NCBI RefSeq assembly: GCF_023155275.1
Contig: NZ_JALMUV010000007.1
Coordinates: 146,614-210,613 of the forward strand
Reading direction: 5' to 3'
Origin: Streptomyces rhizoryzae
GTDB lineage: Bacteria; Actinomycetota; Actinomycetes; Streptomycetales; Streptomycetaceae
Length of the DNA stretch: 64,000 bases
Shown: in pieces, positions 53,908-62,810 of the stretch
Position numbering within the stretch: position 1 is the stretch's first letter
Layout of the letters: the number at the start of each line of letters is the position of its first letter
Translations under genes and position numbers: made by a program
The notes under the pieces: model-generated
The model's database searches: none
The model's input: only the letters and a program-made list of their open reading frames with translations
Told to the model about the DNA's origin: nothing

Positions 53908-55173
53908 ATGACCAGTACCGACGGCCTCCGCCTCCTCCCGTTCCGCGGCCTGCGCTACGCCCCGGACCGGGTCAGCAGCCTCACCGCGGTCACCTCCCCG
54001 CCCTACGACGTCGTGGTCCGCCCGGACGGGGTCCGGGAGTTGGAGACCTCCGACCCGTACAACATCGTGCGGCTGATCCTGCCGCACGCCGCCGACCCGG
54101 CCGCCCGCCACCGCCAGGCCGCCGACACCCTGCGGCACTGGCGCGACGAGGGCATCCTCACCCCGGATCCGGAGCCCGCGCTGTACGTCTACGAGCAGCG
54201 CGGCGGCGGCGTCCTCCAGCGCGGGCTGATCGGCGCACTGCGGCTGGACGGTCCGGTACTCCCGCACGAGGACGTGATCCCCGAGGTCGTCGCGGACCGG
54301 GCGGCGCTGATGGGCGCCGCGGCCGCCAACTTCGAGCCGCTGCTGCTCTCCTACCGCGGCGAGGGCACCGGCAACGGCGCCACCGCGGTCATCGAGCGCA
54401 CGGTCCAGGGCCCGCCGCTGCTCGCCACCACCACCGAGGACGGTTTCGCGCACCGGCTGTGGGCGGTCACCGACCCGGCCGAGCTGGCCGCGGTGGACGC
54501 CGACCTGGCCACCCGGCGGGCACTGATCGCCGACGGCCACCACCGCTGGGCGACGTACCGGAGGCTGTACGAGCAGCGGCCGGACGCCGGCCCCGGCTCC
54601 CCCTGGGCGTCCGGGCTGGTGCTGCTGGTCGACACCGCCCGCTACCCGCTCCAGGTGCGGGCCATCCACCGGGTGCTGCCGCACCTGCCGCCCGCCAAGG
54701 CGCTGGCGGACGTGGCCGGCGCGTTCCGGGCCCGCCGGCTGCCGCCCGAGCTGCCGGCCGCCCTGGAGGCGCTGGCGAAGACGCCCGGCACCGCCTTCGT
54801 GCTCTCCGCCGGCCCGGACTCCTTCCACCTCCTGGACCGCCCCGACCCCGGGCTGCTGGACCGGGCGATCCGCACCGACCGGCCCGCCCAGTGGCGCCGG
54901 CTGGACGCCACGGTGCTGCACTCGGTCCTGCTGGACGAGGTCTGGCGGATCCCCGACCACCCCTTCGACATCGGCTATCTGCACCACGCCGAGGCGGCCG
55001 TGGCGCAGGCCGCCCGGCACGGCGGCACGGCCGTCCTGATGCGCGCCACCTCCGAGGAGACGGTCCGTCAACTCGCCGAGCAGGGCGTGACGATGCCCCG
55101 CAAGTCCACCTCCTTCGGCCCGAAGCCGGCCACCGGGCTGGTGCTGCGCACCCTGGACGACGAAGGGAGCTGA
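53908..55173 (+). CDS. DUF1015 protein
   Basis: A 421-residue DUF1015 protein. Typical parts are FRGLRYAPDRVSSLTAVTSP and PPYDVV near the start, LYVYEQRGGGVLQRGLIGAL, and the HHRW block in ALIADGHHRWATYRRLYEQ, which looks like a metal or active-site loop. The end, TSEETVRQLAEQGVTMPRKS followed by TSFGPKPATGLVLR, is highly conserved in the family. Function is not known; related proteins cluster with serine or aromatic acid metabolism. It is divergent from the HAD gene and precedes desA. Confidence 0.88.
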   Translation: MTSTDGLRLLPFRGLRYAPDRVSSLTAVTSPPYDVVVRPDGVRELETSDPYNIVRLILPHAADPAARHRQAADTLRHWRDEGILTPDPEPALYVYEQRGGGVLQRGLIGALRLDGPVLPHEDVIPEVVADRAALMGAAAANFEPLLLSYRGEGTGNGATAVIERTVQGPPLLATTTEDGFAHRLWAVTDPAELAAVDADLATRRALIADGHHRWATYRRLYEQRPDAGPGSPWASGLVLLVDTARYPLQVRAIHRVLPHLPPAKALADVAGAFRARRLPPELPAALEALAKTPGTAFVLSAGPDSFHLLDRPDPGLLDRAIRTDRPAQWRRLDATVLHSVLLDEVWRIPDHPFDIGYLHHAEAAVAQAARHGGTAVLMRATSEETVRQLAEQGVTMPRKSTSFGPKPATGLVLRTLDDEGS

Positions 55174-55218
55174 CCGCACCCGAGCGGCTTCCGCCCCCCG
55201 CACCCGCCCGGTGACCAG

Positions 55219-55237
55219 TTAGGTTAGGCTTACCTCA
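55219..55237 (+). promoter_or_regulatory. Iron box upstream of desA
   Basis: TTAGGTTAGGCTTACCTCA is very close to the DmdR1/IdeR consensus. It lies 88 bp before the desA start, almost the same spacing as the desE-side box. TAGGTT/TAGGCT inside the box may serve as -10. Confidence 0.9.
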
Positions 55238-55325
55238 CTGCGTCACCGGGCGGGTTCCCCTGCCCCTGTGCACACCTCCGCACCTGCACAGGACGCGGTC
55301 AACTCCGCACCAGGGAGGGCCCTTC

Positions 55326-56879
55326 ATGAGTCTCCTCGCGCACTCCGCCGAGGACCCGGCCGACAGCCGCACCCATCTCCTCAACCACCGCACCGCCGAC
55401 CGCTACCGCGCGGCCGTCACCGAGAGCGTCACGCGGATCAGCGACCGGATCGCCACCACCGAACGCCCCTTCACCGGCGTCTCCGTCGACGACCTGGCCC
55501 CGGCCGTCGCCGCCGTCGACCTCGACACCCCGCTGCACGACCCGTCCGCCGCGCTCGACGAACTGGAACAGCTCTACCTCCGCGACGCGGTCTACTTCCA
55601 CCACCCCCGCTACCTCGCACACCTCAACTGCCCCGTGGTGATCCCCGCGCTGGTCGGCGAGGCCGTGCTCTCCGCCGTCAACTCCTCCCTCGACACCTGG
55701 GACCAGAGCGCCGGCGGCACCCTCATCGAACGCCGCCTGATCGACTGGACGGCCGCCCGGATCGGCCTCGGCGAGCACGCCGACGGCGTCTTCACCAGCG
55801 GCGGCAGCCAGTCCAACCTCCAGGCCATGCTGCTCGCCCGGGACGAGACCTGCCACCGCGAACCGGCCGGCGCCGCCGTCCCCGAGGACACCGGCCGCTC
55901 CGGCCTCCTGCCCCGGCTGCGCATCTTCGCCTCCGCCGCCGGCCACTTCAGCATCCGCAAGTCCGCCACCCTGCTCGGCCTGGGCCCGGACGCCGTCATC
56001 ACCGTCCCGGTCGACGCCGAGAAGCGGATGCGCACCGACGCCCTCGCCGCCGAACTCGCGCGCTGCACGGACGCGGGCCTGATACCCATGGCCGTCGTCG
56101 CCACCGCCGGCACCACCGACTTCGGCTCCCTCGACCCGCTCCCGGAGATCGCCGACCTCGCCGCCCGCCACGGCGCCTGGCTGCACGTGGACGCCGCCTA
56201 CGGCTGCGGCCTGCTGGTCTCCCGCCGCCGCGCCCTGCTGAACGGCATCGAACGCGCCGACTCGGTGACCGTCGACTACCACAAGTCCTTCTTCCAGCCG
56301 GTCAGTTCCAGCGCCGTCCTGGTCCGCGACCGCGCCACCCTCCGGCACGCCACCTACCACGCCGACTACCTCAACCCCCGCCGGATGGCCGAGCGCCGCA
56401 TCCCCAACCAGGTCGACAAGTCGCTCCAGACCACCCGCCGCTTCGACGCCCTCAAACTCTGGCTGACCCTGCGCGTCATGGGCGCCCACGGCATCGGCGC
56501 GCTCTTCGACGAGGTCATCGACCGGGCCGCCGACGCCTGGCAGCTGCTCCACGACGACCCGCGCTTCGAGGTCGTCGTCCGGCCGCGCCTGAGCACTCTG
56601 GTCTTCCGCTACCTCCCCGGCGGCGACCGGGACCCCGACCCCGACCTCACCGACCGGGTCAATCTGCATGCCCGGGAGGCCCTGTTCGCCTCCGGCGACG
56701 CGATCGTCGCGGGCACCACGGTCGACGGCCGGCACCACCTGAAGTTCACCCTGCTCAACCCCGAGACCACCCTCGACGACATCGCCACCGTCCTGGACCT
56801 CATCGCCGAGCACGCCGGCCGCTACCTCGCCGGGCAGCCCGCCACCGGCCGGCCCGCCCCGGCGCTGAGCACCCGCTGA
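55326..56879 (+). CDS. desA: Lysine decarboxylase DesA
   Basis: A 517-residue PLP-dependent group II decarboxylase. The PLP lysine is in SVTVDYHKSFFQPVSSSAV (Lys320). Other family parts are FTSGGSQSNLQAMLLARDE and LHVDAAYGCGLLVSRRRALL. It converts L-lysine to cadaverine, the first step of desferrioxamine synthesis. GGGAGGG sits before the ATG at 55326 and an iron box lies upstream. The stop codon is within a triple 11-bp repeat. Confidence 0.96.
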   Translation: MSLLAHSAEDPADSRTHLLNHRTADRYRAAVTESVTRISDRIATTERPFTGVSVDDLAPAVAAVDLDTPLHDPSAALDELEQLYLRDAVYFHHPRYLAHLNCPVVIPALVGEAVLSAVNSSLDTWDQSAGGTLIERRLIDWTAARIGLGEHADGVFTSGGSQSNLQAMLLARDETCHREPAGAAVPEDTGRSGLLPRLRIFASAAGHFSIRKSATLLGLGPDAVITVPVDAEKRMRTDALAAELARCTDAGLIPMAVVATAGTTDFGSLDPLPEIADLAARHGAWLHVDAAYGCGLLVSRRRALLNGIERADSVTVDYHKSFFQPVSSSAVLVRDRATLRHATYHADYLNPRRMAERRIPNQVDKSLQTTRRFDALKLWLTLRVMGAHGIGALFDEVIDRAADAWQLLHDDPRFEVVVRPRLSTLVFRYLPGGDRDPDPDLTDRVNLHAREALFASGDAIVAGTTVDGRHHLKFTLLNPETTLDDIATVLDLIAEHAGRYLAGQPATGRPAPALSTR

Positions 56880-56901
56880 GCACCCGCTGAGCACCCGCTG
56901 A
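56865..56901. repeat. 11-bp tandem repeat at the desA stop
   Basis: CTGAGCACCCG three times plus CTGA. The desA stop TGA (56877-56879) is in the second unit; further TGAs follow at 11-base steps, so all three frames are closed. Confidence 0.85.
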
Positions 56902-56938
56902 CCTCCCACCGACCGACCATCGACCGGAGAAGACCCTC

Positions 56939-58264
56939 GTGACCGTCCCCCACGAAGCCCCCTACGACTTCCTCGCCATCGGGCTGGGCCCCTTCAACCT
57001 CGGCCTGGCGTGCCTGACCGCCCCCCTCGACGAGCTCAACGGCCTCTTCCTCGACGACAAACCGGCCTTCGACTGGCACCCCGGCATGATGCTGGAGAGC
57101 AGCCACCTCCAGGTCCCGTTCCTGGCCGACCTGGTCACCCTCGCCGACCCCACCTCGCCCTTCTCCTTCCTCAACTACCTCAAGGAAACGGGCCGGATCT
57201 ACTCGTTCTACATCCGCGAGAGCTTCTATCCGCTGCGCGCCGAGTTCAACGACTACTGCCGCTGGGCGGCCGGCAAACTCGACACCGTCCGCTTCTCGCA
57301 CACCGTCACCGCCGTCGAGTACGACGAGACCGCCGAGGTCTACCTCGTCCACGCCGACCACCAGGGCACCCGCCACACCTTCCGGGCCCGCAAGCTCGTC
57401 CTGGGCACCGGCACCCCGCCGCACCTCCCCGACGCCTGCCGCGGCCTCGGCGGCGACCTGCTGCACAACGCCGGCTACCTCGACGCCAAGCCCGCCCTCC
57501 AGGCCAAGGACAGCATCACCGTCATCGGCAGCGGCCAGAGCGCCGCCGAGATCTACCACGACCTCCTCCAGGACATCGACAGCCACGGCTACCACCTGAC
57601 CTGGGCCACCCGCTCCCCCCGCTTCTTCCCCCTCGAATACACCAAGCTCACCCTGGAGATGACCTCCCCGGAGTACGTGGACTACTTCCACGCCCTCCCC
57701 CCGGCCACCCGCGACCGGCTCAACGCCTCCCAGAAGCACCTCTACAAGGGCATCGACTCCGCGCTGATCAACGACATCTTCGACCTGCTCTACCAGAAGC
57801 GCCTGGCCGGCCCGGTCCGCACCCGCCTGCTGACCAACTCCGCGCTCACCGACGCCCGTTACGACGAGGCCACCGGCACCTACACCCTCGGCCTGCGCCA
57901 GGAGGAGCAGGGCCGCGACTACACCCTCACCACCCAGGGCCTGGTCCTCGCCACCGGCTACCGCTACCGCGTCCCGGACTTCCTGGAACCGGTCCGCGAC
58001 CGCATCGCCTGGGACGCCGCCGGCCGCTACGACGTCGCCCGCAACTACAGCATCGACACCACCGGCCACGGCATCTTCGTGCAGAACGCCGAGCTGCACA
58101 CCCACGGCTTCGTCACCCCCGACCTCGGCATGGCCGCGTACCGCAACTCCTGCCTCATCCGGGAGCTGCTCGGCCGCGAGCACTACCCGGTCGAGAAGGC
58201 CATCGCCTTCCAGGAGTTCGCCGCCCCGGCCGGCCCGCACCACCCCCTGGAGATCTCCGCATGA
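56939..58264 (+). CDS. desB: Cadaverine N-monooxygenase DesB
   Basis: A 441-residue flavin-dependent amine N-hydroxylase of the lysine/ornithine monooxygenase family. The FAD motif is [15 protein letters not shown]; the substrate/FAD block is [18 protein letters not shown]. The NADPH motif is [16 protein letters not shown], and the late ATGYRY block is present. It hydroxylates cadaverine. CGGAG precedes the GTG at 56939. It overlaps desC by 4 bases (ATGA). Confidence 0.96.
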   Translation: MTVPHEAPYDFLAIGLGPFNLGLACLTAPLDELNGLFLDDKPAFDWHPGMMLESSHLQVPFLADLVTLADPTSPFSFLNYLKETGRIYSFYIRESFYPLRAEFNDYCRWAAGKLDTVRFSHTVTAVEYDETAEVYLVHADHQGTRHTFRARKLVLGTGTPPHLPDACRGLGGDLLHNAGYLDAKPALQAKDSITVIGSGQSAAEIYHDLLQDIDSHGYHLTWATRSPRFFPLEYTKLTLEMTSPEYVDYFHALPPATRDRLNASQKHLYKGIDSALINDIFDLLYQKRLAGPVRTRLLTNSALTDARYDEATGTYTLGLRQEEQGRDYTLTTQGLVLATGYRYRVPDFLEPVRDRIAWDAAGRYDVARNYSIDTTGHGIFVQNAELHTHGFVTPDLGMAAYRNSCLIRELLGREHYPVEKAIAFQEFAAPAGPHHPLEISA

Positions 58265-58833
58265 GCGCCGCCCCCGTCTTCACCCGCACCGACCCCGCGC
58301 TGGGGGAGTTCGCCCTGCGGCCCGTCGACCCCGCCGCCGACGCCCCCGTCCTCCACCAGTGGGTCACCCACCCCAAGGCCGTCTTCTGGCTGATGCAGGA
58401 CTGCGACCTGCCCGCCGTCGAGAAGGAGTTCGCCCGGATCGACGCCGACCCGCACCACGACGCCTTCCTCGGCCTGCACAACGGCACCCCGGCCTTCCTC
58501 ATGGAGCGCTACGACCCCGCCCACCGCGAACTGGTCGGCATCCACCCCGCCCGCCCCGGCGACATCGGCATGCACTTCCTCACCGCACCCACCGGCACCC
58601 CCGTCCACGGCTTCACCCGCGCGGTCCTGACCACCGTCATGGAGATGCTCTTCGCCGACCCCGGCGTGCAGCGGGTCGTGGTCGAACCCGACACCCGCAA
58701 CACCGCCGTCCACTCCCTCAACGAGGCAGTCGGCTTCGAGATCGTCCGCACCGTCTCGCTGCCCTCCAAGGACGCGTACCTCAGCACCTGCACCCGCGAC
58801 CAGTTCCTGGCCACCCGAGGAGACCGCCGATGA
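58261..58833 (+). CDS. desC: Acyltransferase DesC
   Basis: A 190-residue GNAT acyltransferase of the IucB/AlcB group. Conserved parts are [35 protein letters not shown] and [20 protein letters not shown]. It transfers a succinyl or acetyl group from CoA to N-hydroxycadaverine. It starts inside the desB stop (ATGA) and ends inside the desD start (ATGA). Confidence 0.95.
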   Translation: MSAAPVFTRTDPALGEFALRPVDPAADAPVLHQWVTHPKAVFWLMQDCDLPAVEKEFARIDADPHHDAFLGLHNGTPAFLMERYDPAHRELVGIHPARPGDIGMHFLTAPTGTPVHGFTRAVLTTVMEMLFADPGVQRVVVEPDTRNTAVHSLNEAVGFEIVRTVSLPSKDAYLSTCTRDQFLATRGDRR

Positions 58834-60638
58834 CCGCCCCCACCCCGCACCAGCCCGCCCAGGACGCCGTCGCCCACCTCACCCCCACCCTGTGGGCCCG
58901 GGCCAACCGCGCCCTGGTCCGCAAGGCCCTCGCCGAATTCGCCCACGAACGGCTGCTGACCCCCGAGCCGCTCGTCGGCGGCGGCCGCTACGCCGTCCGC
59001 AGCGACAACGCCACCACCGCCTACCGCTTCACCGCCCGCAGACAGGCCCTGGACCACTGGCAGATCGACCCCGACAGCATCACCCGCCACCGCGACGGCA
59101 CCGAACTCCCGCTGGACGCCCTGGACTTCATCACCGAGTTCCGCACGTCGCTCGGCCTGTCCGACACCGTCCTCCCGGTCTACCTGGAGGAGATCAGCTC
59201 CACCCTCTCCGGCACCGCCTACAAACTCGCCGGAAAGGCCACCTCCGCCGCCGAACTCGCCGCGGCCGGCTTCCAGGCCATCGAGACCGGTATGACCGAG
59301 GGCCACCCCTGCTTCGTCGCCAACAACGGCCGCCTCGGCTTCGGCATCCACGAGTACCACGCCTACGCCCCCGAGGCCGCCGCCCCGCTCGCGCTGATCT
59401 GGCTGGCCGCCCACCGCGACCACACCACCTTCACCGCCGGCGCCGGCCTCGACTACGCCACCCTCATCGACGCCGAGCTGCCCGCGCGGACCCGCACCCG
59501 CTTCGCCGCCACCCTCACCGGCCTCGGCCTCGACCCCGACGCCTACTACCTCTTCCCCACCCACCCCTGGCAGTGGTGGAACAAGCTCTCCGTCACCTTC
59601 GCCGCCGAGGTCGCCCAGCGCCGCCTGGTCTGCCTGGGCCCCGGCGACGACCAGTACCTCGCCCAGCAGTCCATCCGCACCTTCTTCAACATCACCCACC
59701 CCGCCAAGCACTACGTCAAAACGGCCCTGTCGGTGCTCAACATGGGCTTCATGCGCGGCCTGTCCGCCTCCTACATGGAGGCCACCCCGGCCATCAACGA
59801 CTGGCTGGCCCGCCTCATCGACGCCGACGGCACCTTCCGCGCCGCCCGCTTCTCGATCATCCGCGAGCGCGCCGCCATCGGCTACCACCACCGCCAGTAC
59901 GAGGCCGCCACCGAGAAGGGCTCCCCGTACCGCAAGATGCTCGCCGCGCTCTGGCGGGAGAGCCCAGTCCCCGCCCTCACCCCCGGCCAGCGGCTGGCCA
60001 CCATGGCGTCCCTCCTGCACACCGACCGCGACGGCGCCTCCTTCGCCGCCGCCCTCATCGCGGAGTCCGGCCTCGCCCCCGAGATGTGGCTCCGCCGCTA
60101 CCTCGATGCCTACCTCACCCCCGTCCTGCACGCCTTCTACGCCTACGACCTGGTCTTCATGCCGCACGGCGAGAACGCCATCCTGGTCATCGAGGACGGC
60201 GCGGTGGCCCGGGTGATCTTCAAGGACATCGCCGAGGAGATCGCCGTGATGTCCGCCGACGCCGAGCTCCCGCCCGCCGTCGAACGCATCCGCGCCGACG
60301 TCCCCGAGGACAAGAAGCTGCTGTCCGTCTTCACCGACGTCTTCGACTGCTTCTTCCGCTTCCTGTCCGCCACCCTCGACGACCTCGGCGTCCTCGACGA
60401 GGACACCTTCTGGCGCACGGTCGCCGAGACCGTCACCGCCTACCAGGCGGCCCACCCCCACCTCGCCGACCGGTTCGCGCGCTACGACATGTTCGCCCCC
60501 GAGTTCGCCCTCTCCTGCCTCAACCGCCTCCAGCTGCGCAACAACGAGCAGATGGTCGACCTCCAGGACCCGGCCGGCGCCCTCCAGCTCATCGGCACCC
60601 TCCGCAACCCCCTCGCCCCCCACGCCCCCGCCCCCTGA
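58830..60638 (+). CDS. desD: Desferrioxamine synthetase DesD (NIS synthetase)
   Basis: A 602-residue IucA/IucC-type NRPS-independent siderophore synthetase. The family block EGHPCFVANNGRLGFGIHEY is present, with FPTHPWQWWNKLSVTF and MPHGENAILVIEDGAVARV. It uses ATP to join hydroxy-succinyl-cadaverine units and close the desferrioxamine E ring or make the linear B form. AGGAG precedes the ATG at 58830. It is the last gene of the des operon, followed by a terminator. Confidence 0.97.
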   Translation: MTAPTPHQPAQDAVAHLTPTLWARANRALVRKALAEFAHERLLTPEPLVGGGRYAVRSDNATTAYRFTARRQALDHWQIDPDSITRHRDGTELPLDALDFITEFRTSLGLSDTVLPVYLEEISSTLSGTAYKLAGKATSAAELAAAGFQAIETGMTEGHPCFVANNGRLGFGIHEYHAYAPEAAAPLALIWLAAHRDHTTFTAGAGLDYATLIDAELPARTRTRFAATLTGLGLDPDAYYLFPTHPWQWWNKLSVTFAAEVAQRRLVCLGPGDDQYLAQQSIRTFFNITHPAKHYVKTALSVLNMGFMRGLSASYMEATPAINDWLARLIDADGTFRAARFSIIRERAAIGYHHRQYEAATEKGSPYRKMLAALWRESPVPALTPGQRLATMASLLHTDRDGASFAAALIAESGLAPEMWLRRYLDAYLTPVLHAFYAYDLVFMPHGENAILVIEDGAVARVIFKDIAEEIAVMSADAELPPAVERIRADVPEDKKLLSVFTDVFDCFFRFLSATLDDLGVLDEDTFWRTVAETVTAYQAAHPHLADRFARYDMFAPEFALSCLNRLQLRNNEQMVDLQDPAGALQLIGTLRNPLAPHAPAP

Positions 60639-60656
60639 GGCGCCCCGGCCCCGGAA

Positions 60657-60696
60657 ACAGTGAAGGGCGGACCCACACGGGCCCGCCCTTCACTGT
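60657..60696. terminator. Bidirectional terminator of the des operon
   Basis: A perfect 14-bp stem ACAGTGAAGGGCGG/CCGCCCTTCACTGT with a 12-nt loop, 18 bp after the desD stop and 14 bp after the convergent gene's stop. Confidence 0.85.
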
Positions 60697-60709
60697 TCAC
60701 CGCTATCCG

Positions 60710-62464
60710 CTACTCGGCCTTCGCCGGCCCCTCACCGGACCCCGGCCGCTCACCGGCACCGTCCCCGGCCTCGTCCGCACCGGACTCGTCCAGCGCGTCG
60801 GTGAACTGCACACCGTCCAGCTCGGCCAGCCGGTCCGAGGCGTCCGTGGTCCCGGCCTGGTCGGCCTCCAGCGCCCGGGCGAACCAGTCGCGCGCCTCGT
60901 CCTCGCGCCCGACCTCCAGCAGCGCGTCCGCGTACGCGTACCGCAGCCGCGCCGTCCACGGGTGCACCGCGCTCGACGCCAGCTCGGGGCTCTGGAGCGT
61001 CACCACCGCCGCGTCGGCCTGGCCCAGGTCGCGCCGCGCCCCGGCCGCGACCAGCCGCATCTCGACCTGGCCGGCCCGGTCCAACCGCTGCACCTCGGGC
61101 TCACCGGCCATCGCCAGCGCCTTCTCGGGCCGCCCGAGCCCGCGCTCGCAGTCCGCCATGACGGGCCACAGCTCGGCCACCCCGGTCATCCGCCGCGCGG
61201 CCCGGAACTCCTTCAGCGCCTCGCCGTACTTCCCGCTGGCGTACGCCGCGAACCCGGCGGCCTCGCGCACCGCCGCGACCCGCGACGCCAGCCGCAGCGC
61301 CACCCGCGAGTACCCGTACGCCTGCTCCGGGTCCTCGTCCAGCAGCCGCGCGACCATCACCAGGTTCTTGGCGACGTCCTCGGCCAGCGTCTTCGGCAGG
61401 CTCTGCAACTCCTGCCGCACCGCCTTGTCGATCTCGTCGCCGGTCACGTCCTCCGGAATCGGCAGCCGCTTGATCGGCTCCCGGTCCCGGTCCCGGCGGT
61501 CGTCCCGCCGCGGCCCGCGGTCATCCCGGCGGTCATCCCGCCGGTCGTCGCGGCCCCGGCCACCGCCGTACGGCCGCCGCCCACCGCGCTCATCGCGCCG
61601 GAAGCCCCCGCGGTCGTCCCGCCGCTCCCCGCCGCGCTCGTCCCGCCGGAAGCCCCCGCGGTCATCCCGCCGCTCCCCGCCGCGCTCGTCCCGCCGGAAG
61701 CCCCCGCGGTCATCCCTGCGGAACCCCCCACGCTGGTCATCCCGCTCCCGCCGGAACCCACCGCGCTCGTCATCCCGACGGAAGCCACCGCGCTCGTCGT
61801 CCCGGCGCGGACCCCGCGCCCGGTCGTCCCGCCGGAACCCTTCCTCCCGGCGGAACCCGCCGCGCTCGTCCCCCCGGTCGTCCCGGCGGAAGCCACCGCG
61901 CGCCCCGCCGCGCTCATCCCGCCGCTCGTCCCGCCGGAAGCCCCCGCGGTCATCCCGCCGCTCGAACCGGTCGTCCCTACGGAAGCCCCCACGGTCATCC
62001 CGCCGGTCATCCCGCCGGTCGCCGCCACGCTCGTCCCGCCGGTCGTCCCTACGGAACGCACCGCCACGGTCGTCCCGCCGCTCGAACCGGTCGTCGCGGC
62101 GGAACCCGCCCCGCTCGCCTCCACGGTCCCGGTCGTCCCGCCGGAAGCCGCCCCGGTCCCCCCGCTCCTCGCGCCGGAACCCACCGCGGTCATCCCGCTC
62201 GTCCCGGCGGAACCCACCGCGGTCGTCCCCCCGGAAACCACCACGGCCGGCACCGCGCTCACCGCGGTCGTCCCGCCGGTAACCACCACGGTCACCACCG
62301 CGGTTGTCCCGTGCGTCGCGGCTGTCCCGGCTGTCCCGACCCTCACGGCTGTCGCGGCTGTCACGCCGGTAGCCCCCACGGTCATCCCGCCGGAAACCAC
62401 CACGGTCACCGCCCTCGCGCCGCGGCCGGCGCTCCGGACGATCGTCGGAAGAGTTGGTGGACAT
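60710..62464 (-). CDS. Arg/Asp/Gly-repeat protein with helical (TPR-like) C-terminus
   Basis: A 584-residue protein of two halves. Residues about 8-328 are an extreme low-complexity domain of repeats such as DDRGGFRRDERGGERR, with many RGG, RDD and FRR words, highly charged and certainly disordered. Residues 329-584 are helical, with TPR-like units (MVARLLDEDPEQAYGYSRVA; LRYAYADALLEVGREDEARD). RGG-rich regions bind RNA, and the gene lies beside an rRNA operon, but function is unproven. AGGAG precedes the ATG at 62464. It reads away from the rRNA terminator on the same strand. Confidence 0.85.
   Translation of the reverse strand: MSTNSSDDRPERRPRREGGDRGGFRRDDRGGYRRDSRDSREGRDSRDSRDARDNRGGDRGGYRRDDRGERGAGRGGFRGDDRGGFRRDERDDRGGFRREERGDRGGFRRDDRDRGGERGGFRRDDRFERRDDRGGAFRRDDRRDERGGDRRDDRRDDRGGFRRDDRFERRDDRGGFRRDERRDERGGARGGFRRDDRGDERGGFRREEGFRRDDRARGPRRDDERGGFRRDDERGGFRRERDDQRGGFRRDDRGGFRRDERGGERRDDRGGFRRDERGGERRDDRGGFRRDERGGRRPYGGGRGRDDRRDDRRDDRGPRRDDRRDRDREPIKRLPIPEDVTGDEIDKAVRQELQSLPKTLAEDVAKNLVMVARLLDEDPEQAYGYSRVALRLASRVAAVREAAGFAAYASGKYGEALKEFRAARRMTGVAELWPVMADCERGLGRPEKALAMAGEPEVQRLDRAGQVEMRLVAAGARRDLGQADAAVVTLQSPELASSAVHPWTARLRYAYADALLEVGREDEARDWFARALEADQAGTTDASDRLAELDGVQFTDALDESGADEAGDGAGERPGSGEGPAKAE
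61480..62440. repeat. Degenerate coding repeats for the R/D/G domain
   Basis: About 960 bp of degenerate units. The clearest are two 48-bp near-identical copies (61620-61667, 61668-61715) and a third degenerate neighbour, each encoding 16 residues. The length is in frame throughout. Confidence 0.85.
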
Positions 62465-62537
62465 CGACGTGACTCCTGTCTTCGGTACTGCATTCATTCT
62501 CACGCACCGATCCCTTCGGCGCGCTCCGGAAAAACAA

Positions 62538-62581
62538 AAGGACCCTTGGTCCCAGCGTGAACGCTGGGACCAAGGGTCCTT
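62538..62581 (-). terminator. Rho-independent terminator of the rRNA operon
   Basis: A perfect 21-bp stem (62538-62558 with 62561-62581) beginning AAGGACCCTTGG, followed on the minus strand by TTTTGTTTTT. It is 8 bp after the 5S gene. Confidence 0.95.
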
Positions 62582-62589
62582 CAAAGATT

Positions 62590-62708
62590 GTTCGGCGGCG
62601 TCCTACTCTCCCACAGGGTCCCCCCTGCAGTACCATCGGCGCTGAAAGGCTTAGCTTCCGGGTTCGAAATGTAACCGGGCGTTTCCCTAACGCTATAACC
62701 ACCGAAAC
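62590..62708 (-). rRNA. rrf: 5S ribosomal RNA
   Basis: About 119 nt. The 5' end reads GTTTCGGTGGTTATAGCGTT and the 3' end GGACGCCGCCGAAC, which pair with each other; the internal GGACCCTGTGGGAGAGTAGG block is typical of streptomycete 5S. The exact ends are estimated from that helix. Confidence 0.95.
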
Positions 62709-62807
62709 CCATTCGGGTTCTAGCGAACAAGCACACTCTTCAATTAGTGGTGTACCGACATTGCGACTGTTCGCAACCCGGGAACCACACAGTGGACGCG
62801 AGCAACT
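62709..62807 (-). other. 23S-5S internal spacer
   Basis: About 100 bp with no tRNA. It holds the inverted repeat TTGCGA-CTGT-TCGCAA (62761-62776), possibly part of the processing structure. Confidence 0.7.
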
Positions 62808-62810
62808 GAG

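Noticed and set aside
61620..61715. Regular repeats as a possible CRISPR array
   Set aside because: The units are contiguous, without spacers, and encode a continuous R/D/G protein domain.
58892..62560. Very long open frame on the plus strand (over 1200 codons) crossing desD and the repeat gene
   Set aside because: It overlaps desD in another frame and the R/D/G gene in antisense. Its Pro/Arg-rich composition is that of a GC-rich shadow frame.
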